Numbered from the stretch's first letter, positions 43,584 through 53,306 are shown. The stretch is 64,000 nt of DNA from Treponema vincentii (GCF_018336815.1 NZ_CP050497.1:2046001-2110000), one strand, 5' to 3'. Program-made: numbers and translations. Notes: generated by a model not told the origin, from the letters alone.

Positions 43584-43642
43584 GCTTGTTGCTTGTTGCT
43601 TGTTGCTTGTTGCTTGTTGCTTGTTGCTTGTTGCTTGTTGCT
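43584..43642. repeat. tandem 7-bp repeat, 8.4 copies
   Basis: GCTTGTT is repeated eight times without error from 43584 to 43639, plus GCT. Because 7 is not a multiple of 3, all three frames are cycled; on the minus strand the translation is a repeated SNKQQAT. It lies between genes, so copy-number change would alter spacing, not protein. Confidence 0.95.
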
Positions 43643-43808
43643 AAAAATTGTGTCAGGCACACTGCTGCGTGTCAAGTACTTTACTTCTCTTTTCGCATTT
43701 TTTTGGTGAGAATGGTTGTAGCTGCTGCTATCAGTGTGTTTTTCTGTCATTAGTGTACAGTATAGCACGGTTTTTTAGATATTTCAATCTTTTGAGGATT
43801 TTTTTTAA

Positions 43809-43902
43809 TTTAACCGCAAAGATACAAAGAGCGCAAAGGAATTTTTAATGATGTTTTGATGACATATTCTTTTATTTACCCTTGGCGTTCCTTGCGGTTT
43901 CA
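43809..43902. repeat. palindromic AACCGC-type repeat, copy 2
   Basis: TTTAACCGCAAAGATACAAA (from 43809) is mirrored by CTTGGCGTTCCTTGCGGTTT (to 43900). Same layout as copy 1. No coding content. Confidence 0.6.
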
Positions 43903-43941
43903 TTTTACATCTGCACCGCCTATTTTTAAAAAGGCTGATTT

Positions 43942-44942
43942 TTATAGAGCTTTTATTTCTTCAACGGAAAGCCCTGTAACCTTTGAAATTAAGTCAATGC
44001 CAAGATTTTCATATCTCATCAGCTTTGCCGTTTCAAGCTTTGTTTGGTATGAGCCATCTGCGATGCCTTCAGCAAAGGCGATTTCCCGTTCTTCGGCACG
44101 CTGTACCGCAATATCAGTATCGTAGTCGTATTCTGCTACTAACATGTTTATTACCTCCCGTGATTTTCTCTGTAAGTATTCTTTTAATATTCCTTTTTCT
44201 ATGCATATCTTTACCGCATTGGTAAAACCGTTTTCGCTGTCGAGTTGGGTTTGCTTTCTTACCTCTTCTACAAAGAGGCTGTATTCTTCAAGTGGTTTGC
44301 AGGCTGTTAAAACTTTATTTGCTTTGTTCGTGTTGATATTGAGAACCCGTACCGTTAACTCCAGCGGCACTTGTTCAGGTTTTGTAATAAAGGCATCGGA
44401 AAGTTTTAAAACTGTAGTTTCAGGCTCTTTTACAAATATACGAGTATCTACTGCGTTACTTCACAAAAAACAGTCCTCGACGTGCAAAAAGCACGCCTGC
44501 GGGTGTTTTTTGTTTGTGCCTTGTATCTACTTCGTCTATTTGCAAAAGTCATTTCAGTACCGCCACGGATGGCGGTGGTTTTAGCTTTACGATGTTTTGA
44601 GCATAGCTCAAAACTCGAAGTCAAGGAATGTACACGGAAGTACATTCCTTGACTGGGCATATTTTCGTTTATGGTTGATTGGTGCTCTGCAAGGACGATA
44701 ATCTTATTGTCTACAAGGCAGGAAACATCGTTGATTATGTTCATATACATAACATTATCGAGCCTTATGTTTTCTACAGGACAAGACATTTGCAAATTCG
44801 TTCCATGCAAGGCATTATAGAGCGATAAAAAATTCTCTTTTGCCTTTTCATCTTCACTGAAAAGATCTACAAAAACCGAGTCTTTATATTTTCTATTTGC
44901 CGTACTCATAGCCATCCCCTCATTGATTGTATTATACCACAA
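43942..44942 (-). pseudogene. Rpn-family PD-(D/E)XK nuclease/transposase, interrupted
   Basis: The N-terminal part starts at ATG ~44909-44942 with the family opening (TANRKYKDSVFVDLFSEDEK; LYNALHGTNLQM; NDVSCLVDNKIIVLAEHQST). The C-terminal part resumes in another frame (PETTVLKLSDAFITKPEQVP; LELTVRVLNINTNKANKVL) and ends with the usual helical tail (ERAEE...GLSVEEIKAL). Between them lies hairpin cluster B, and ~40 residues normally expected after 'HQST' (the LRxLxY...YRxKL...YVFYNG part) are missing. Members were annotated as transposases but are nucleases promoting recombination. Confidence 0.75.
44463..44654. repeat. cluster of four consecutive hairpins (B), inside the Rpn gene
   Basis: Stems in order: ACAAAAAACA/TGTTTTTTGT enclosing CGTGC/GCACG (44463-44513); ACCGCCA/TGGCGGT (44559-44576); TTTTGAGC/GCTCAAAA (44595-44613); AGTCAAGGAATGTAC/GTACATTCCTTGACT (44619-44654). 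Sequences differ from clusters A and C but the tandem design is the same. It replaces part of the nuclease gene. Confidence 0.75.
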
Positions 44943-44970
44943 TTACCTCAATTTTGTAAGGGAGTATTTT

Positions 44971-45005
44971 TTTTAACCGCAAAGATGCTAAGAACGCAAA
45001 GACTC
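44971..45005 (+). repeat. single arm of the AACCGC-type repeat
   Basis: TTTTAACCGCAAAGATGCTA followed by AGAACGCAAAGACTC matches the left arms at 43359 and 43809. No mirrored right arm is found nearby, so this is a half copy. Confidence 0.5.
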
Positions 45006-45096
45006 TTTGATGGATGGAAAAACACCGTAAAATCATGTATAATTTGAAAGATAAAAACGGATATGAATTATGTTCGGATTAGGAGAGAGAAAATAA

Positions 45097-45729
45097 ATGA
45101 CCACTAAAAAATTTGCTCAGTATATGGAAAAACAATGCAAAGGAATAAATAATTTTTCACTGGAAGCCATTTTTGAAGATTATATTGTACTTGTGTCAGG
45201 GAAACGAATCGGAGTACTGTATCAGGAAAAGTTTTATGTCCTTTATGCACCAACTTTTGAAAAAACGGAAAATATAGTGCCTTGTTTTAAACCGGTAAAT
45301 TTATTTAATTGGAAGTATTATCAATTGATTGAAGTTACAAATCTTGAAGATAAGGAGAATCTTGAAAAAATCATACATTATGTCTATCATGAATTATATT
45401 TTCTAAAAGAAGTTGTCCTTGATATAGGATTTTTATTTCAAAGTTATAGAGGTTATCCCGAAACTATTTATACTCTATATGAAGAAAATATTACATTCCT
45501 TAATTTTGCCTATGAAAAGAAGCTGATAAAGGAAAATCCTGTAGACAGAGAAGGCAGAATTGTAAAACTTTTATATACGAATCTCGATTTAACCGAAACC
45601 GGACAGAAAATTTTATATGACTTATATAATAAATGGCTGACCTATACGGATAAAAATGATGCCGATTCTTTAAAAAGAGCACGGAATATAAAACAATTGG
45701 AAAAGTATTATGAAAAACTGATGGTATAA
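45097..45729 (+). CDS. hypothetical protein with TfoX/YjbR-like N-terminus
   Basis: 210 residues, ATG 45097 with AGGAGAGAG upstream. Residues ~25-110 (YIVLVSGKRIGVLYQEKFYV; VPCFKPVNLFNWKYYQLIEV; EDKENLEKIIHYVYHELYF) follow the strand/helix order of TfoX N-terminal/YjbR-like domains; the match is moderate. The C-terminal half is helical with a charged end. Cytoplasmic. It is probably the first gene of the forward group 45.1-47.5 kb. Confidence 0.55.
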   Translation: MTTKKFAQYMEKQCKGINNFSLEAIFEDYIVLVSGKRIGVLYQEKFYVLYAPTFEKTENIVPCFKPVNLFNWKYYQLIEVTNLEDKENLEKIIHYVYHELYFLKEVVLDIGFLFQSYRGYPETIYTLYEENITFLNFAYEKKLIKENPVDREGRIVKLLYTNLDLTETGQKILYDLYNKWLTYTDKNDADSLKRARNIKQLEKYYEKLMV

Positions 45730-45739
45730 AAATAGATAG

Positions 45740-46315
45740 ATGGACACGAGAATGGATAACTCAAATTTTAATATTCAAGAATGGGTAAATTTAAATTCTT
45801 ATACCGACAGTAAAGGTTGGAAAGGATATTGCAGAAGAAATAAACCTTTCACTATTTTTCGCGCAAATAAAATAGTCGGTTATTTTATGCATTTTTTTAG
45901 AAAACATACAAATAATATAATTATAGTTTCTAATATTTTCAAAGTAAAAGAATATAATCTAAATAAGAGCAACATAAACAATTACATAAAATACATAGAA
46001 AAGTATCTGATTGATTTTGGATATATAGAAACAATTAGCGCTTCTATTTACGATAATGATAATTGTTTATCTTTGGGATTCAAAAAATTTCTCACTACGG
46101 ATTATGATGTTATAGCTATGTTCTCTTTGTTAATGATGATGAATGAAGGAATTGACGGACATTGTTTTTTTGTTTTTGATGAATTAGGACTTATTGCTTA
46201 TCCTCATGATGATACAGGTTTTGGATTTATACGCATCAAAAATACGAAAGTTCACTATGAGGATATGTTTCTTGAAAATGTATCTCAATTTTCAGATTTT
46301 ACAAGCGTTTGGTGA
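45740..46315 (+). CDS. hypothetical protein, 191 residues
   Basis: ATG 45740, 10 bases after the previous stop; ATG 45752 is an alternative. Asn/Ile/Phe-rich sequence with mixed structure (WKGYCRRNKPFTIFRANKIV; NNIIIVSNIFKVKEYNLNKS; HCFFVFDELGLIAYPHDDTG). A DUF3885-like ending (FVFDELGLIAYPHDDTGF..) is faintly suggested. No signal peptide. AAT-flanked repeat copy 5 begins 10 bases after the stop. Confidence 0.55.
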   Translation: MDTRMDNSNFNIQEWVNLNSYTDSKGWKGYCRRNKPFTIFRANKIVGYFMHFFRKHTNNIIIVSNIFKVKEYNLNKSNINNYIKYIEKYLIDFGYIETISASIYDNDNCLSLGFKKFLTTDYDVIAMFSLLMMMNEGIDGHCFFVFDELGLIAYPHDDTGFGFIRIKNTKVHYEDMFLENVSQFSDFTSVW

Positions 46316-46325
46316 TTATTCCAAT

Positions 46326-46457
46326 CAACATATCCCGACGCAGAGCATCGGGGTACAGTGCTCAATGTTTCGCACTGTATGTTCTATAAGGTGGTTGCAG
46401 TCGGCTTTAATACCCTTTATTACGACGCTCGTGTCGGGGTATTAAACCCTCCGCACG
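46326..46457 (+). repeat. AAT-flanked hairpin repeat, copy 5 (132 bp)
   Basis: It begins CAACATATCCCGACGCAGAG and ends CCCTCCGCACG, with AAT at 46323-46325 and 46458-46460. All three hairpins are present with a few substitutions, some of which weaken pairing in hairpin A. It lies between a gene and a gene remnant. Confidence 0.92.
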
Positions 46458-46472
46458 AATAAACGGCCTTAA

Positions 46473-46601
46473 CCGGTATACGATATCCGTACATGGAATG
46501 AAGATCATACCGAATGGAAAGAAGGCGCCATTATTACCCATAATGAAATGTTTAAATTTCAAAAACTGTTAACGGCCTATCTTAAAAAGAGATTGGGATA
46601 A
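46473..46601 (+). pseudogene. gene remnants after the repeat
   Basis: A frame without start reads YDIRTWNEDHTEWKEGAIIT followed by HNEMFKFQKLLTAYLKKRLG to TAA 46601; its pattern recalls PC4/YdbC-type ssDNA-binding proteins (..iR.W.e....kGi.lt..E...l..lL). A second remnant in another frame (RDWDKITAFDCEDFEILEFF) ends at TAG 46662, directly before the next ribosome site. Both are tails of deleted genes. Confidence 0.4.
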
Positions 46602-46671
46602 AATTACCGCATTTGACTGTGAAGATTTTGAAATATTAGAATTTTTTGAAATGAGTTTTTAGGAGGAAGTT

Positions 46672-47322
46672 ATAAAACCAAGAGAACTTTGCGAAAAAGC
46701 ATGGCAAGAAATAGCACGCAATTTCCCCGACTTTAAAGTGTTAGGTAAAGGAAAGACTTTACGAAAAATTGCAAATAACAAAGACATTATTTTTGAAATA
46801 TATTTTCAAGCCAATAGATACAACTGTGAATCTAATGTTGAGTTTATCCCGCATATCAACATTTATTCAAAGGCTATGAAAAAAGCAGGCATAACCAGTG
46901 AAGGAATTATTTACGGCGGAGAACTTAGTTCTTTAGCCGGACGAGAAGCGGGCGCTTGGTGGCAGTTGGCCGGAGCAAGCTATAGAGATACCGTAACGCA
47001 AATTACGGGATTATTACATAAACACATTATGCCTTTATTTGCAGACTTTGAAGATACAAATAAAAATATCGAAAGAATTTTAAACGGCTCATTAAAAGGG
47101 TATGCTTTGCCCTACTATATCTACTATTTTGGCGGCAAAGAGCCGGCTGAAAGATATTTTAATAAAGTCATCAAAGAAGATAAGTTAAAGAAAAAATATA
47201 TTTCGTTTTATAGCTCATTAAAAGAAATTCCAAAAGAAAATATCGATTTACATTTTGAGGACTTTTACGGTGCAAGTTTAATCAAATTTGCGTATTTACA
47301 TGGTTTAGAAATTATTCAATAA
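46672..47322 (+). CDS. DUF4304-like protein, apparently starting at ATA
   Basis: The natural N-terminus (KPRELCEKAWQEIARNFPDF) extends to ATA 46672, which stands 5 bases after a strong GGAGG (46662-46666); the first standard start (TTG 46738-46740) would remove it. 216 residues. The order of a helix, then KGKTLRKIANNKDIIFEIYF, VEFIPHINIYSKAMKKAG and a helical tail resembles DUF4304. Either ATA is used as a rare start, or ATG has mutated, or a base is wrong. Cytoplasmic, immunity-type neighbourhood. Confidence 0.6.
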   Translation: MKPRELCEKAWQEIARNFPDFKVLGKGKTLRKIANNKDIIFEIYFQANRYNCESNVEFIPHINIYSKAMKKAGITSEGIIYGGELSSLAGREAGAWWQLAGASYRDTVTQITGLLHKHIMPLFADFEDTNKNIERILNGSLKGYALPYYIYYFGGKEPAERYFNKVIKEDKLKKKYISFYSSLKEIPKENIDLHFEDFYGASLIKFAYLHGLEIIQ

Positions 47323-47355
47323 TCTTTAGAAAAATGGGACAGGAGGAGGTAAACT

Positions 47356-47477
47356 ATGGACGAGCGTATTGAGCAATGGATAAAAAATAATCCTACTATT
47401 TTTTGAAAATAATAGCGGTTGTGGTTTTTGTTTTCGGCGTTTGCCTCATTGTAGGCGCCGTCAGAGATTGGGATTAG
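47356..47477 (+). CDS. 39-residue single-pass membrane protein, frameshifted at a T6 run
   Basis: ATG 47356 is preceded by AGGAGGAGG. The frame stops after 16 codons (MDERIEQWIKNNPTIF), but with one more T at 47399-47404 it continues as a clean membrane helix (LKIIAVVVFVFGVCLIVG) and ends AVRDWD at TAG 47477. Small proteins of this kind accompany many genes; function unknown. Confidence 0.5.
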
Positions 47478-47597
47478 CTGTATGCGCCGGACGCACACTA
47501 TTTCGGTATTTTCGTAACCGTATTGTTTGTCTTTTTGCGATAAATGTATCGGCAAACGGTTTCTTCCGTTAATTTGATTGCTTTTATACTAATGAAG

Positions 47598-47649
47598 CAG
47601 GGAACTTCTCAAGCATATTTTCCATTATCCGTATAACAGAAGCTCCCTG
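47598..47649. terminator. hairpin between convergent genes
   Basis: CAGGGAACTTCT (47598-47609) pairs with AGAAGCTCCCTG (47638-47649) with one mismatch. It lies between the forward group ending at 47477 and the minus-strand chemotaxis gene ending at 47663. No T-run on either side, so termination is only suggested. Bases 47478-47597 show nothing else. Confidence 0.35.
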
Positions 47650-47662
47650 TGTATCGTCTTCA

Positions 47663-49507
47663 TTACAGCGAAAGCTGGTTTAGATACTTCATGACGCTCT
47701 GTGCAGCTTTTCGATTCCGTGCGCTGCTGTCGCTTACCTCATCGATAACTTTTCTAATCTGTTCCGTGTCGCCGCTTACACTGCTTATCGTACTGTCGAT
47801 ATTTTGAGAAATTTCAACAAGCCTTGTCATTTCTTTACCCACTTCCGTATTACCTGAGCGTATTTGTAAAGAACTTTGCTTAACCTTTGCCGTTATGACA
47901 TTGATTTCTTTGACAGCTTCGAGCACTTGTGCATTACCGTCATTTTGTTTCGTCACCGAGTCCATAATAGTATTACTGCCGCTATTAACCGTCGAGAGCT
48001 GCTGCATAATTTCTGCAAACTGAATAGCAGTTTCTTCCGCAACCGAATTCAATGCTTCAATCTTTTCTTTCAGTGTTTTCAACACTGTCGTAATGGTCTT
48101 ACCTTGCGTGCTTGATTCTTCTGCAAGTTTCCTAATTTCATCAGCGACAACCGCGAACCCCTTGCCGATATCCCCTGCATGAGCTGCCTCGATTGCGGCA
48201 TTCATTGCAAGCAAGTTGGTTTGACTTGCAATATGTTGAATGACATTACTTGCTTCCAGCAAGCCCTCAGATTGTTCACTGATGTTTTTTACAATTGCAT
48301 GAGCATTCGATACTGCGGTATTACCGGCATCGGCAGCACTATTTAGATGCTTAATCGAATCAACGGTATTTTCTATCGTATGGGTAACCGATTGAATATC
48401 GGAAACCATCCGTTCAATAACGAAAACAGCTTGGCCGATAGAAGTCGATTGTGTTTCAATACTATTATCAAGGTCTTCGATATTCTCTATAGCTTGATGG
48501 ATGTTTTCCTGCATTTCTAAAACACCGCTCAACTGCTCTTGAATATGGTCTCGCACAAAAGATACACTCTCGCCAATCTTCTCGGCAGCCGTAGAAGTTA
48601 TCTTCATATTGGAAGACAACGCCTCTGCCGTATGAGTTGAAACGGTAACACTTTCATTCAGTTCTGTTAAGAAGTTTTTATTAAATGTAAGCAATTTATT
48701 AAAGTCTAATAATAACAGAGCTATATCATCCCGTGTCCATGCACTAAGAATTTCTTGCCGATAATCTCCGTTTGCTAATCTCCTGACAATTTGCTGTATC
48801 AACACTATTCTTCTTTCAAATGAACGTATGATGGCCAATAAATTAAATACTGAAAAAATTAAACCATATATAAAAAGCGGTAAAACTGCTGTAATAAGCT
48901 TGGTGTGGGTATCATGTTGCTGGTACCGTACAATCGGTGCAAGCACTAAAAGAACCACTGCGAAAATACAGGTAACGGACATAAACGCTACGCGCTTTAA
49001 CATAGAAAGAGAGAGCGTACCTTCTTCGATCGGAACGAATGATGCCCATTTTTCAAAACTTCTAATCGCACTTGAAGCAAACAAACTTCCGATTAAAAAG
49101 ATATTTCCAATCGTACTAAAGACTGCGGATAAGAAGATGCCGACATTTCCTATTAACCCCATTTCTATAGAAATAAAAAAAGGAATGGTAAAGGCTATTA
49201 CAAGCGGGATAATCATAACAAGTCTTTCATATAGTACGATATACTTTTTTGCTTTGTCCGGATTCCGTTTCCAGTCTATGATTGCAGGAATCATAATTTT
49301 GTAACGTATGATAGGATTGATCGCTGCCAACAGGATGCCGATAATAAAGGCTTTTGTTCTGACAACTTCGCTTAAACTACCGGTACTTCCGACAAAGGGT
49401 GATGTAACAAAATTAGCTGCTATCCATCCGAGGTTGGTACATAAATCAAAAATAAGAATTTGTTTAGGGGGATTTTGATATTCCTGCATTGCTGTTGTTT
49501 CTGCCAT
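47663..49507 (-). CDS. methyl-accepting chemotaxis protein
   Basis: 614 residues from ATG 49507, chosen for GAGAGGAGAG upstream; the open frame extends 40 codons further back. The N-terminal ~270 residues contain about six membrane helices ([96 protein letters not shown]) without a large periplasmic sensor. A HAMP-like segment ([15 protein letters not shown]) leads into the cytoplasmic signalling hairpin with the conserved tip [20 protein letters not shown] followed by [15 protein letters not shown]. It should signal through CheA/CheW to the flagella; the multi-helix sensor suggests an intramembrane or energy stimulus. Confidence 0.93.
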   Translation of the reverse strand: MAETTAMQEYQNPPKQILIFDLCTNLGWIAANFVTSPFVGSTGSLSEVVRTKAFIIGILLAAINPIIRYKIMIPAIIDWKRNPDKAKKYIVLYERLVMIIPLVIAFTIPFFISIEMGLIGNVGIFLSAVFSTIGNIFLIGSLFASSAIRSFEKWASFVPIEEGTLSLSMLKRVAFMSVTCIFAVVLLVLAPIVRYQQHDTHTKLITAVLPLFIYGLIFSVFNLLAIIRSFERRIVLIQQIVRRLANGDYRQEILSAWTRDDIALLLLDFNKLLTFNKNFLTELNESVTVSTHTAEALSSNMKITSTAAEKIGESVSFVRDHIQEQLSGVLEMQENIHQAIENIEDLDNSIETQSTSIGQAVFVIERMVSDIQSVTHTIENTVDSIKHLNSAADAGNTAVSNAHAIVKNISEQSEGLLEASNVIQHIASQTNLLAMNAAIEAAHAGDIGKGFAVVADEIRKLAEESSTQGKTITTVLKTLKEKIEALNSVAEETAIQFAEIMQQLSTVNSGSNTIMDSVTKQNDGNAQVLEAVKEINVITAKVKQSSLQIRSGNTEVGKEMTRLVEISQNIDSTISSVSGDTEQIRKVIDEVSDSSARNRKAAQSVMKYLNQLSL

Positions 49508-49659
49508 AATACTCTCCTCTCTGTGTATATGTGCCAACTTTTTTATATGGTGAAACGGGAATGTCCCAAAAGTTTCTGTCTTTCGGGACATCCTCAACAA
49601 ATTCAAAATTAAATTTTTATATATCAATGATTTAATTTTAAGTATTGCAGCTAAAGATA

Positions 49660-51738
49660 TTACTCCTCTTGTTCTTCGATAAATGCCTTGGCCGCGGCAA
49701 CTACCTCGTCGGCAATTTTACCGGATATCGGATCGTAGTGATCAAACGACATCTCGAATGAGCCGGTGCCGCTGGTCATCGACCGTAAATCGATAGCGTA
49801 GCGGAGCAGTTCTTTGTGCGGTACTTGTGCGCGAATTTCTTCAATACCATTTGCAAGCTGGGATTGACCGAGAATGCGTCCGCGGCGTGAAGAAAGATCA
49901 CTCATAATATCGCCGAGGTAGGCAGTTTCCACGTAGACCGTTAAATTCATAATCGGTTCCAACAGAATCGGCCCCGCATTGCGCATTGCATTTTTAAATG
50001 CGTTTCGGGCGGCGATCTTAAAGGCCATTTCCGAAGAGTCTACCGGATGCTCTTTACCGTCCAATACCGTCGTACCGACATCGACAACGGGATAACCCGC
50101 CATAACGCCGTTTTCCATCGCTTCTTTTACACCCTTTTCGACACCGGGAATGTAACCCTTGGAAATCGCCCCGCCGAATACCGCGTTGGTAAAGCTGTAT
50201 TTTGCACCACGCTCCAGCGGTTCAATCGCCAGTACGACCCGCCCGAACTGACCGTGTCCACCCGACTGTTTCTTATGCGTATATTCTGCCTGCGCTTTTT
50301 GGCGGATAGTTTCGCGGTAGGCGATGCGGGGAATAGAAGTTTGTACTTCAATCTTTGTCTGCTTTTTAATGCGGTCAAGCACGATAGAGGTATGCAAGTC
50401 TCCCATGCCGGAGAATACATTCTGCTTTGTTTCGGGGTTGTAGACAAAAGAAAGCGTCATGTCTTCTTCGCAGGCGCGAAGCAGCTGTTCCCCGAGCTTG
50501 TCGTCGTTTTTCTTATCGACGGCGGCTACCGCAAGCGAATAGATAGGATCGGGATTACGCAGTTTCACAAACGGCGGGCAATCTTGAGAGGCGGCAAGGG
50601 TATCGTTGGTTTTTGCTGCCGCGAGTTTAACCGCAACGCCGACATCTCCGGCTACAAGTTCCTTTACTTCGGTCAGTTTCTTTCCCGCAGCACGGTATAA
50701 CTTACCGACGCGTTCTTTCTTTTGTTCATTGATGTTATATACTTCCGCGTCCGATACGAGCGTACCGGTAATAACTTTGATGTATGAAAGCCTCCCCGAA
50801 AACTGGTCGTTTGCGGTTTTAACGATAAAGCCGGAGAATGCAGGTTCCGGATCGATTTTGATGGTACACTCTTCTTCACCCTTTACTGCGCGTTCCAAAC
50901 AACCGGCCGGAGAGGGTAAAATCTCTGTGATAAAACGTAAAATCGCCGTTAAACCGAGTCCCATTTGCGCGGCTCCGGCAAAGATCGGCACGATTCTATT
51001 GTTTTTCATCGCAAGTGTGAGTCCTTTCGCAATTTCATCGCTGCTGAGTTCTCCTTCGTCGATGAACTTTACTAATAAATCTTCATCGCCTTCCGCGGCT
51101 GCCCCTGCGAGTACCTCGCGCATTTCTTCATATTGTTTTTTTGCCGAATCGGGAATAGGTATTTCCTTTTCTTTACCGTTTGAATCTGTTTGATAAGCAA
51201 CACCGTGCAGGACATCGACGATCCCTGTAAGATCGGCGCCTTTGCCGATAGGAAAGGTAACCGCAAATACATCAGCCTTAAACTGAGTTTTGACATCCTG
51301 CATTGCATGATCGAAATCGGCGCGGTCTTCATCCATCTTATTGACAAACACCAAACGGGGTTTATTCCGGCGGTCAAGGTCGCGCCAGTATTTAATGGTT
51401 TCAATCTGTACTCCCGATTTTGCATCGAGTACCATCAATCCCGTTTCCGCCGAGCGGAAAGCTGCAATAACTTCACCCATAAAGTCAGAAGAACCGGGTG
51501 TATCCCAAAAATTGATCACCATATCGTTCCAGTTCATCGACACCAGCGCCGAATATATCGAAATTTTTCGCTCTATTTCTTCGGGCGTGTAGTCGCTGAG
51601 CGTTTTACCGCCTGCAACCGTTTCCGCCCGTGCAATTGTACCCGTTACTGCCGCAAGATTTTCAATAAGCGTTGTTTTGCCGGACTGTCCATGCCCTGCA
51701 ATCGCAATTGTTCTTATATTTTCTGTTCCAATTCCCAT
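49660..51738 (-). CDS. elongation factor G-like translational GTPase
   Basis: 692 residues from ATG 51738, with GAGGAG 7 bases upstream (a GTG one codon earlier is open). The G domain has P-loop [10 protein letters not shown]3 DTPGSSDF and G4 NKMD. Domains II-V of EF-G follow ([80 protein letters not shown]). The sequence matches the EF-G-like group (TM1651 type) rather than canonical FusA, and spirochaetes carry such second copies, one of which acts in ribosome recycling. Which role applies here cannot be read from the sequence. Confidence 0.9.
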   Translation of the reverse strand: MGIGTENIRTIAIAGHGQSGKTTLIENLAAVTGTIARAETVAGGKTLSDYTPEEIERKISIYSALVSMNWNDMVINFWDTPGSSDFMGEVIAAFRSAETGLMVLDAKSGVQIETIKYWRDLDRRNKPRLVFVNKMDEDRADFDHAMQDVKTQFKADVFAVTFPIGKGADLTGIVDVLHGVAYQTDSNGKEKEIPIPDSAKKQYEEMREVLAGAAAEGDEDLLVKFIDEGELSSDEIAKGLTLAMKNNRIVPIFAGAAQMGLGLTAILRFITEILPSPAGCLERAVKGEEECTIKIDPEPAFSGFIVKTANDQFSGRLSYIKVITGTLVSDAEVYNINEQKKERVGKLYRAAGKKLTEVKELVAGDVGVAVKLAAAKTNDTLAASQDCPPFVKLRNPDPIYSLAVAAVDKKNDDKLGEQLLRACEEDMTLSFVYNPETKQNVFSGMGDLHTSIVLDRIKKQTKIEVQTSIPRIAYRETIRQKAQAEYTHKKQSGGHGQFGRVVLAIEPLERGAKYSFTNAVFGGAISKGYIPGVEKGVKEAMENGVMAGYPVVDVGTTVLDGKEHPVDSSEMAFKIAARNAFKNAMRNAGPILLEPIMNLTVYVETAYLGDIMSDLSSRRGRILGQSQLANGIEEIRAQVPHKELLRYAIDLRSMTSGTGSFEMSFDHYDPISGKIADEVVAAAKAFIEEQEE

Positions 51739-51825
51739 CACGAAGCTCCTCTTATGATGTTAAAAATATTTATATATATTGTAAGGGCTAGTGATAGGAG
51801 TTGTCAAGGAAATAATAGAGAACTG

Positions 51826-52164
51826 TCATTCGTTTTTTCTGTGATCTACATCTTTATAAACTTTCATATTCTCACGTTTTCCGATTCCCCAAATTTCTAT
51901 GATTTCTACTTTTTCCGGAGTCAGAAGTCGATAAACAATACGAACACTTTTTCCACAGGCATAAAGTTTATAAAAACCTGTTAAATCCATATCAGCTTTA
52001 TTGCCTAATGGAAAACCAAGAAAAGGATTTTTATCAAGTTTTACGAATTTTTTATCAACCTCAATTTTGATACTGCCATCCAAATTATTATATTCTTCAG
52101 CAGCTTCCGGAATTAATTGGATTTTTTCGAATTGCTCTCGTTTTTCTTCCCATTTTTTTGTCAT
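51826..52164 (-). CDS. RelE/ParE-superfamily toxin
   Basis: 112 residues, ATG 52164 overlapping the antitoxin stop as TAATG. The compact RelE fold is seen from residue 17 on: LIPEAAEEYNNLDGSIKIEV, helix KKFVKLDKNPFLGFPLGN, then strands GFYKLYACGKSVRIVYRLL and VEIIEIWGIGKRENMKVYKD. Central basic residues (K, R in SVRIVYR) and a C-terminal Lys/Arg-rich strand fit an mRNA interferase of the RelE type. It is slightly longer than usual at the N-terminus. Neutralised by the protein encoded upstream. Confidence 0.85.
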   Translation of the reverse strand: MTKKWEEKREQFEKIQLIPEAAEEYNNLDGSIKIEVDKKFVKLDKNPFLGFPLGNKADMDLTGFYKLYACGKSVRIVYRLLTPEKVEIIEIWGIGKRENMKVYKDVDHRKNE

Positions 52165-52436
52165 TATTTATTTCTCAACGATGACAAGCTGACTGTCTTT
52201 GAAGAATCATAATGCTTCAGTCTGTCTTGAACCATCGAAAAAATTTCTTTATGTTCTGCAAGTTCTTCTAATTCTGAAAGTTTTTCGTAACGGTCGAATG
52301 GAATCATAACAGCTTCCATAACATTGTTTTTCATAATAAAAATCGGCTGTTTGTCTTCAGAAATCTTTCTGACAGTCTGCGTAAGAGTTTTCTGCAACAA
52401 GGTTATCGGCATAATTTGAGCAGTTTCCACTAACAT
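52164..52436 (-). CDS. Phd/YefM-type antitoxin
   Basis: 90 residues, ATG 52436 with AGGAG 8 bases upstream. The N-terminal DNA-binding part (MPITLLQKTLTQTVRKISED, then KQPIFIMKNNVMEAVMIPFD) is the Phd/YefM fold, with the usual 'pv.i..n...av.i....y' strand. The C-terminal acidic helix (KLSELEELAEHKEIFSMVQD) wraps the toxin. The antitoxin, alone or with the toxin, should repress its promoter. Confidence 0.88.
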   Translation of the reverse strand: MLVETAQIMPITLLQKTLTQTVRKISEDKQPIFIMKNNVMEAVMIPFDRYEKLSELEELAEHKEIFSMVQDRLKHYDSSKTVSLSSLRNK

Positions 52437-52455
52437 TTCAGCATCTCCTAAATAT

Positions 52456-52485
52456 ATAATAATACATATTTTTCTATATAGTCAA
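52456..52485 (-). promoter_or_regulatory. promoter of the toxin-antitoxin operon
   Basis: On the minus strand TTGACT (52480-52485) and TATTAT (52456-52461, spacer 18; or TTATTA at spacer 17). The AT-rich region between and after the boxes (TATATAATAATACATA) has several short dyads that could bind the Phd/YefM protein. It starts ~20 bases before the antitoxin ATG. Confidence 0.5.
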
Positions 52486-52535
52486 GTATTACCTATAAAA
52501 TTATGTTGCACTATAGTCAAAATGATTTGATGCGT

Positions 52536-53132
52536 TTACCCTTTAAAATCCAAGCCGAGTAGGTAGGTTTCGAAGCTGCTGCGGCGGCATGCTTCCGGTT
52601 TAAAGGCGCGGGCGGTTTTAAACAACTTCCGCATCTGCTGTAGGTATTGCTGCTCGCTGCCGCCTTGAAATATTTTAACGACAAAGCTGCCGTGAGCTTC
52701 AAGTTGTGTTTCGGCATAGTAAAGCGCCATATCGACAAGGGCGGCAGAGCGGGCAGTGTCGACGGTTTTATTGCCGGTGGTTGCGGGCGCCGCATCGCAG
52801 ATAACGGAACGGTAGGGGCCGCAGCTTTTTACCGCAGCAGCCATGGCCGCCGCTGTCAGATCCCCTTGGAAAAACGAAAGCCGCATATCCTGTATCGACT
52901 CCGAAAGCGGCTGTAAATCAACTGCGCACACGCGCCCTTCCGGAGAAAGAAACCTAAGCAAAAACGTTGTCCAGCTTCCCGGCGCGGCGCCGAGGTCAAG
53001 CACGCTGTCGTTTTTTCCAAATAGATTAAACTTTTTTTGCATTTCTTCCAATTTATAAACCGACCGCGCAGGATAGCCTTCCGCAAAAGCCTTACGCGAC
53101 CAATAGTCCGGTTCCCGATACTGATTTCCCAT
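52536..53132 (-). CDS. rlmE: 23S rRNA 2'-O-ribose methyltransferase RlmE (FtsJ/RrmJ)
   Basis: 198 residues, ATG 53132. RlmE methylates U2552 in the A-loop of 23S rRNA late in 50S assembly. The SAM-binding motif VLDLGAAPGSWTTFLL is intact. The catalytic K-D-K-E tetrad can be read as Lys in RSVYKLEEMQ, Asp in VICDAAPATTGN, Lys in SFVVKIFQG and Glu in RRSSFETYLLG. Length is close to the family's ~205. It faces the polyprenyl synthase gene across a region filled by a ~150-bp palindrome. Confidence 0.93.
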   Translation of the reverse strand: MGNQYREPDYWSRKAFAEGYPARSVYKLEEMQKKFNLFGKNDSVLDLGAAPGSWTTFLLRFLSPEGRVCAVDLQPLSESIQDMRLSFFQGDLTAAAMAAAVKSCGPYRSVICDAAPATTGNKTVDTARSAALVDMALYYAETQLEAHGSFVVKIFQGGSEQQYLQQMRKLFKTARAFKPEACRRSSFETYLLGLDFKG

Positions 53133-53154
53133 GTGTTCCTTTTTGTTTACTCAA

Positions 53155-53306
53155 AAAAGTGCAAAGGTATCGAAAGAGTGAATCAATATCGCAGAATAAT
53201 AGAGGTTGGGCGACCATTTGAGCCGCAAAGCGGCGAAATTTTGGTTGAACAACCCCTATTTATTCTGCGGGCTATATTTAGAAACTATTCGATGCCTTTG
53301 CACTTT
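53155..53306. repeat. long palindrome, copy 1 of a two-copy family
   Basis: Outer arms AAAGTGCAAAGGTATCGAA (from 53156) and TTCGATGCCTTTGCACTTT (to 53306) pair with one mismatch. Inner arms CGCAGAATAATAGAGGTTG (from 53190) and CAACCCCTATTTATTCTGCG (to 53269) pair, closing at CCGC-AAA-GCGG. The unit fills the space between the divergent rlmE and polyprenyl synthase genes. The inner part recurs at 62451-62530. Confidence 0.85.

Noticed and set aside
43568..43768. A 66-residue minus-strand protein with SNKQQAT repeats.
   Set aside because: It is only the translation of the 7-bp tandem repeat; no ribosome site or conserved flanks.
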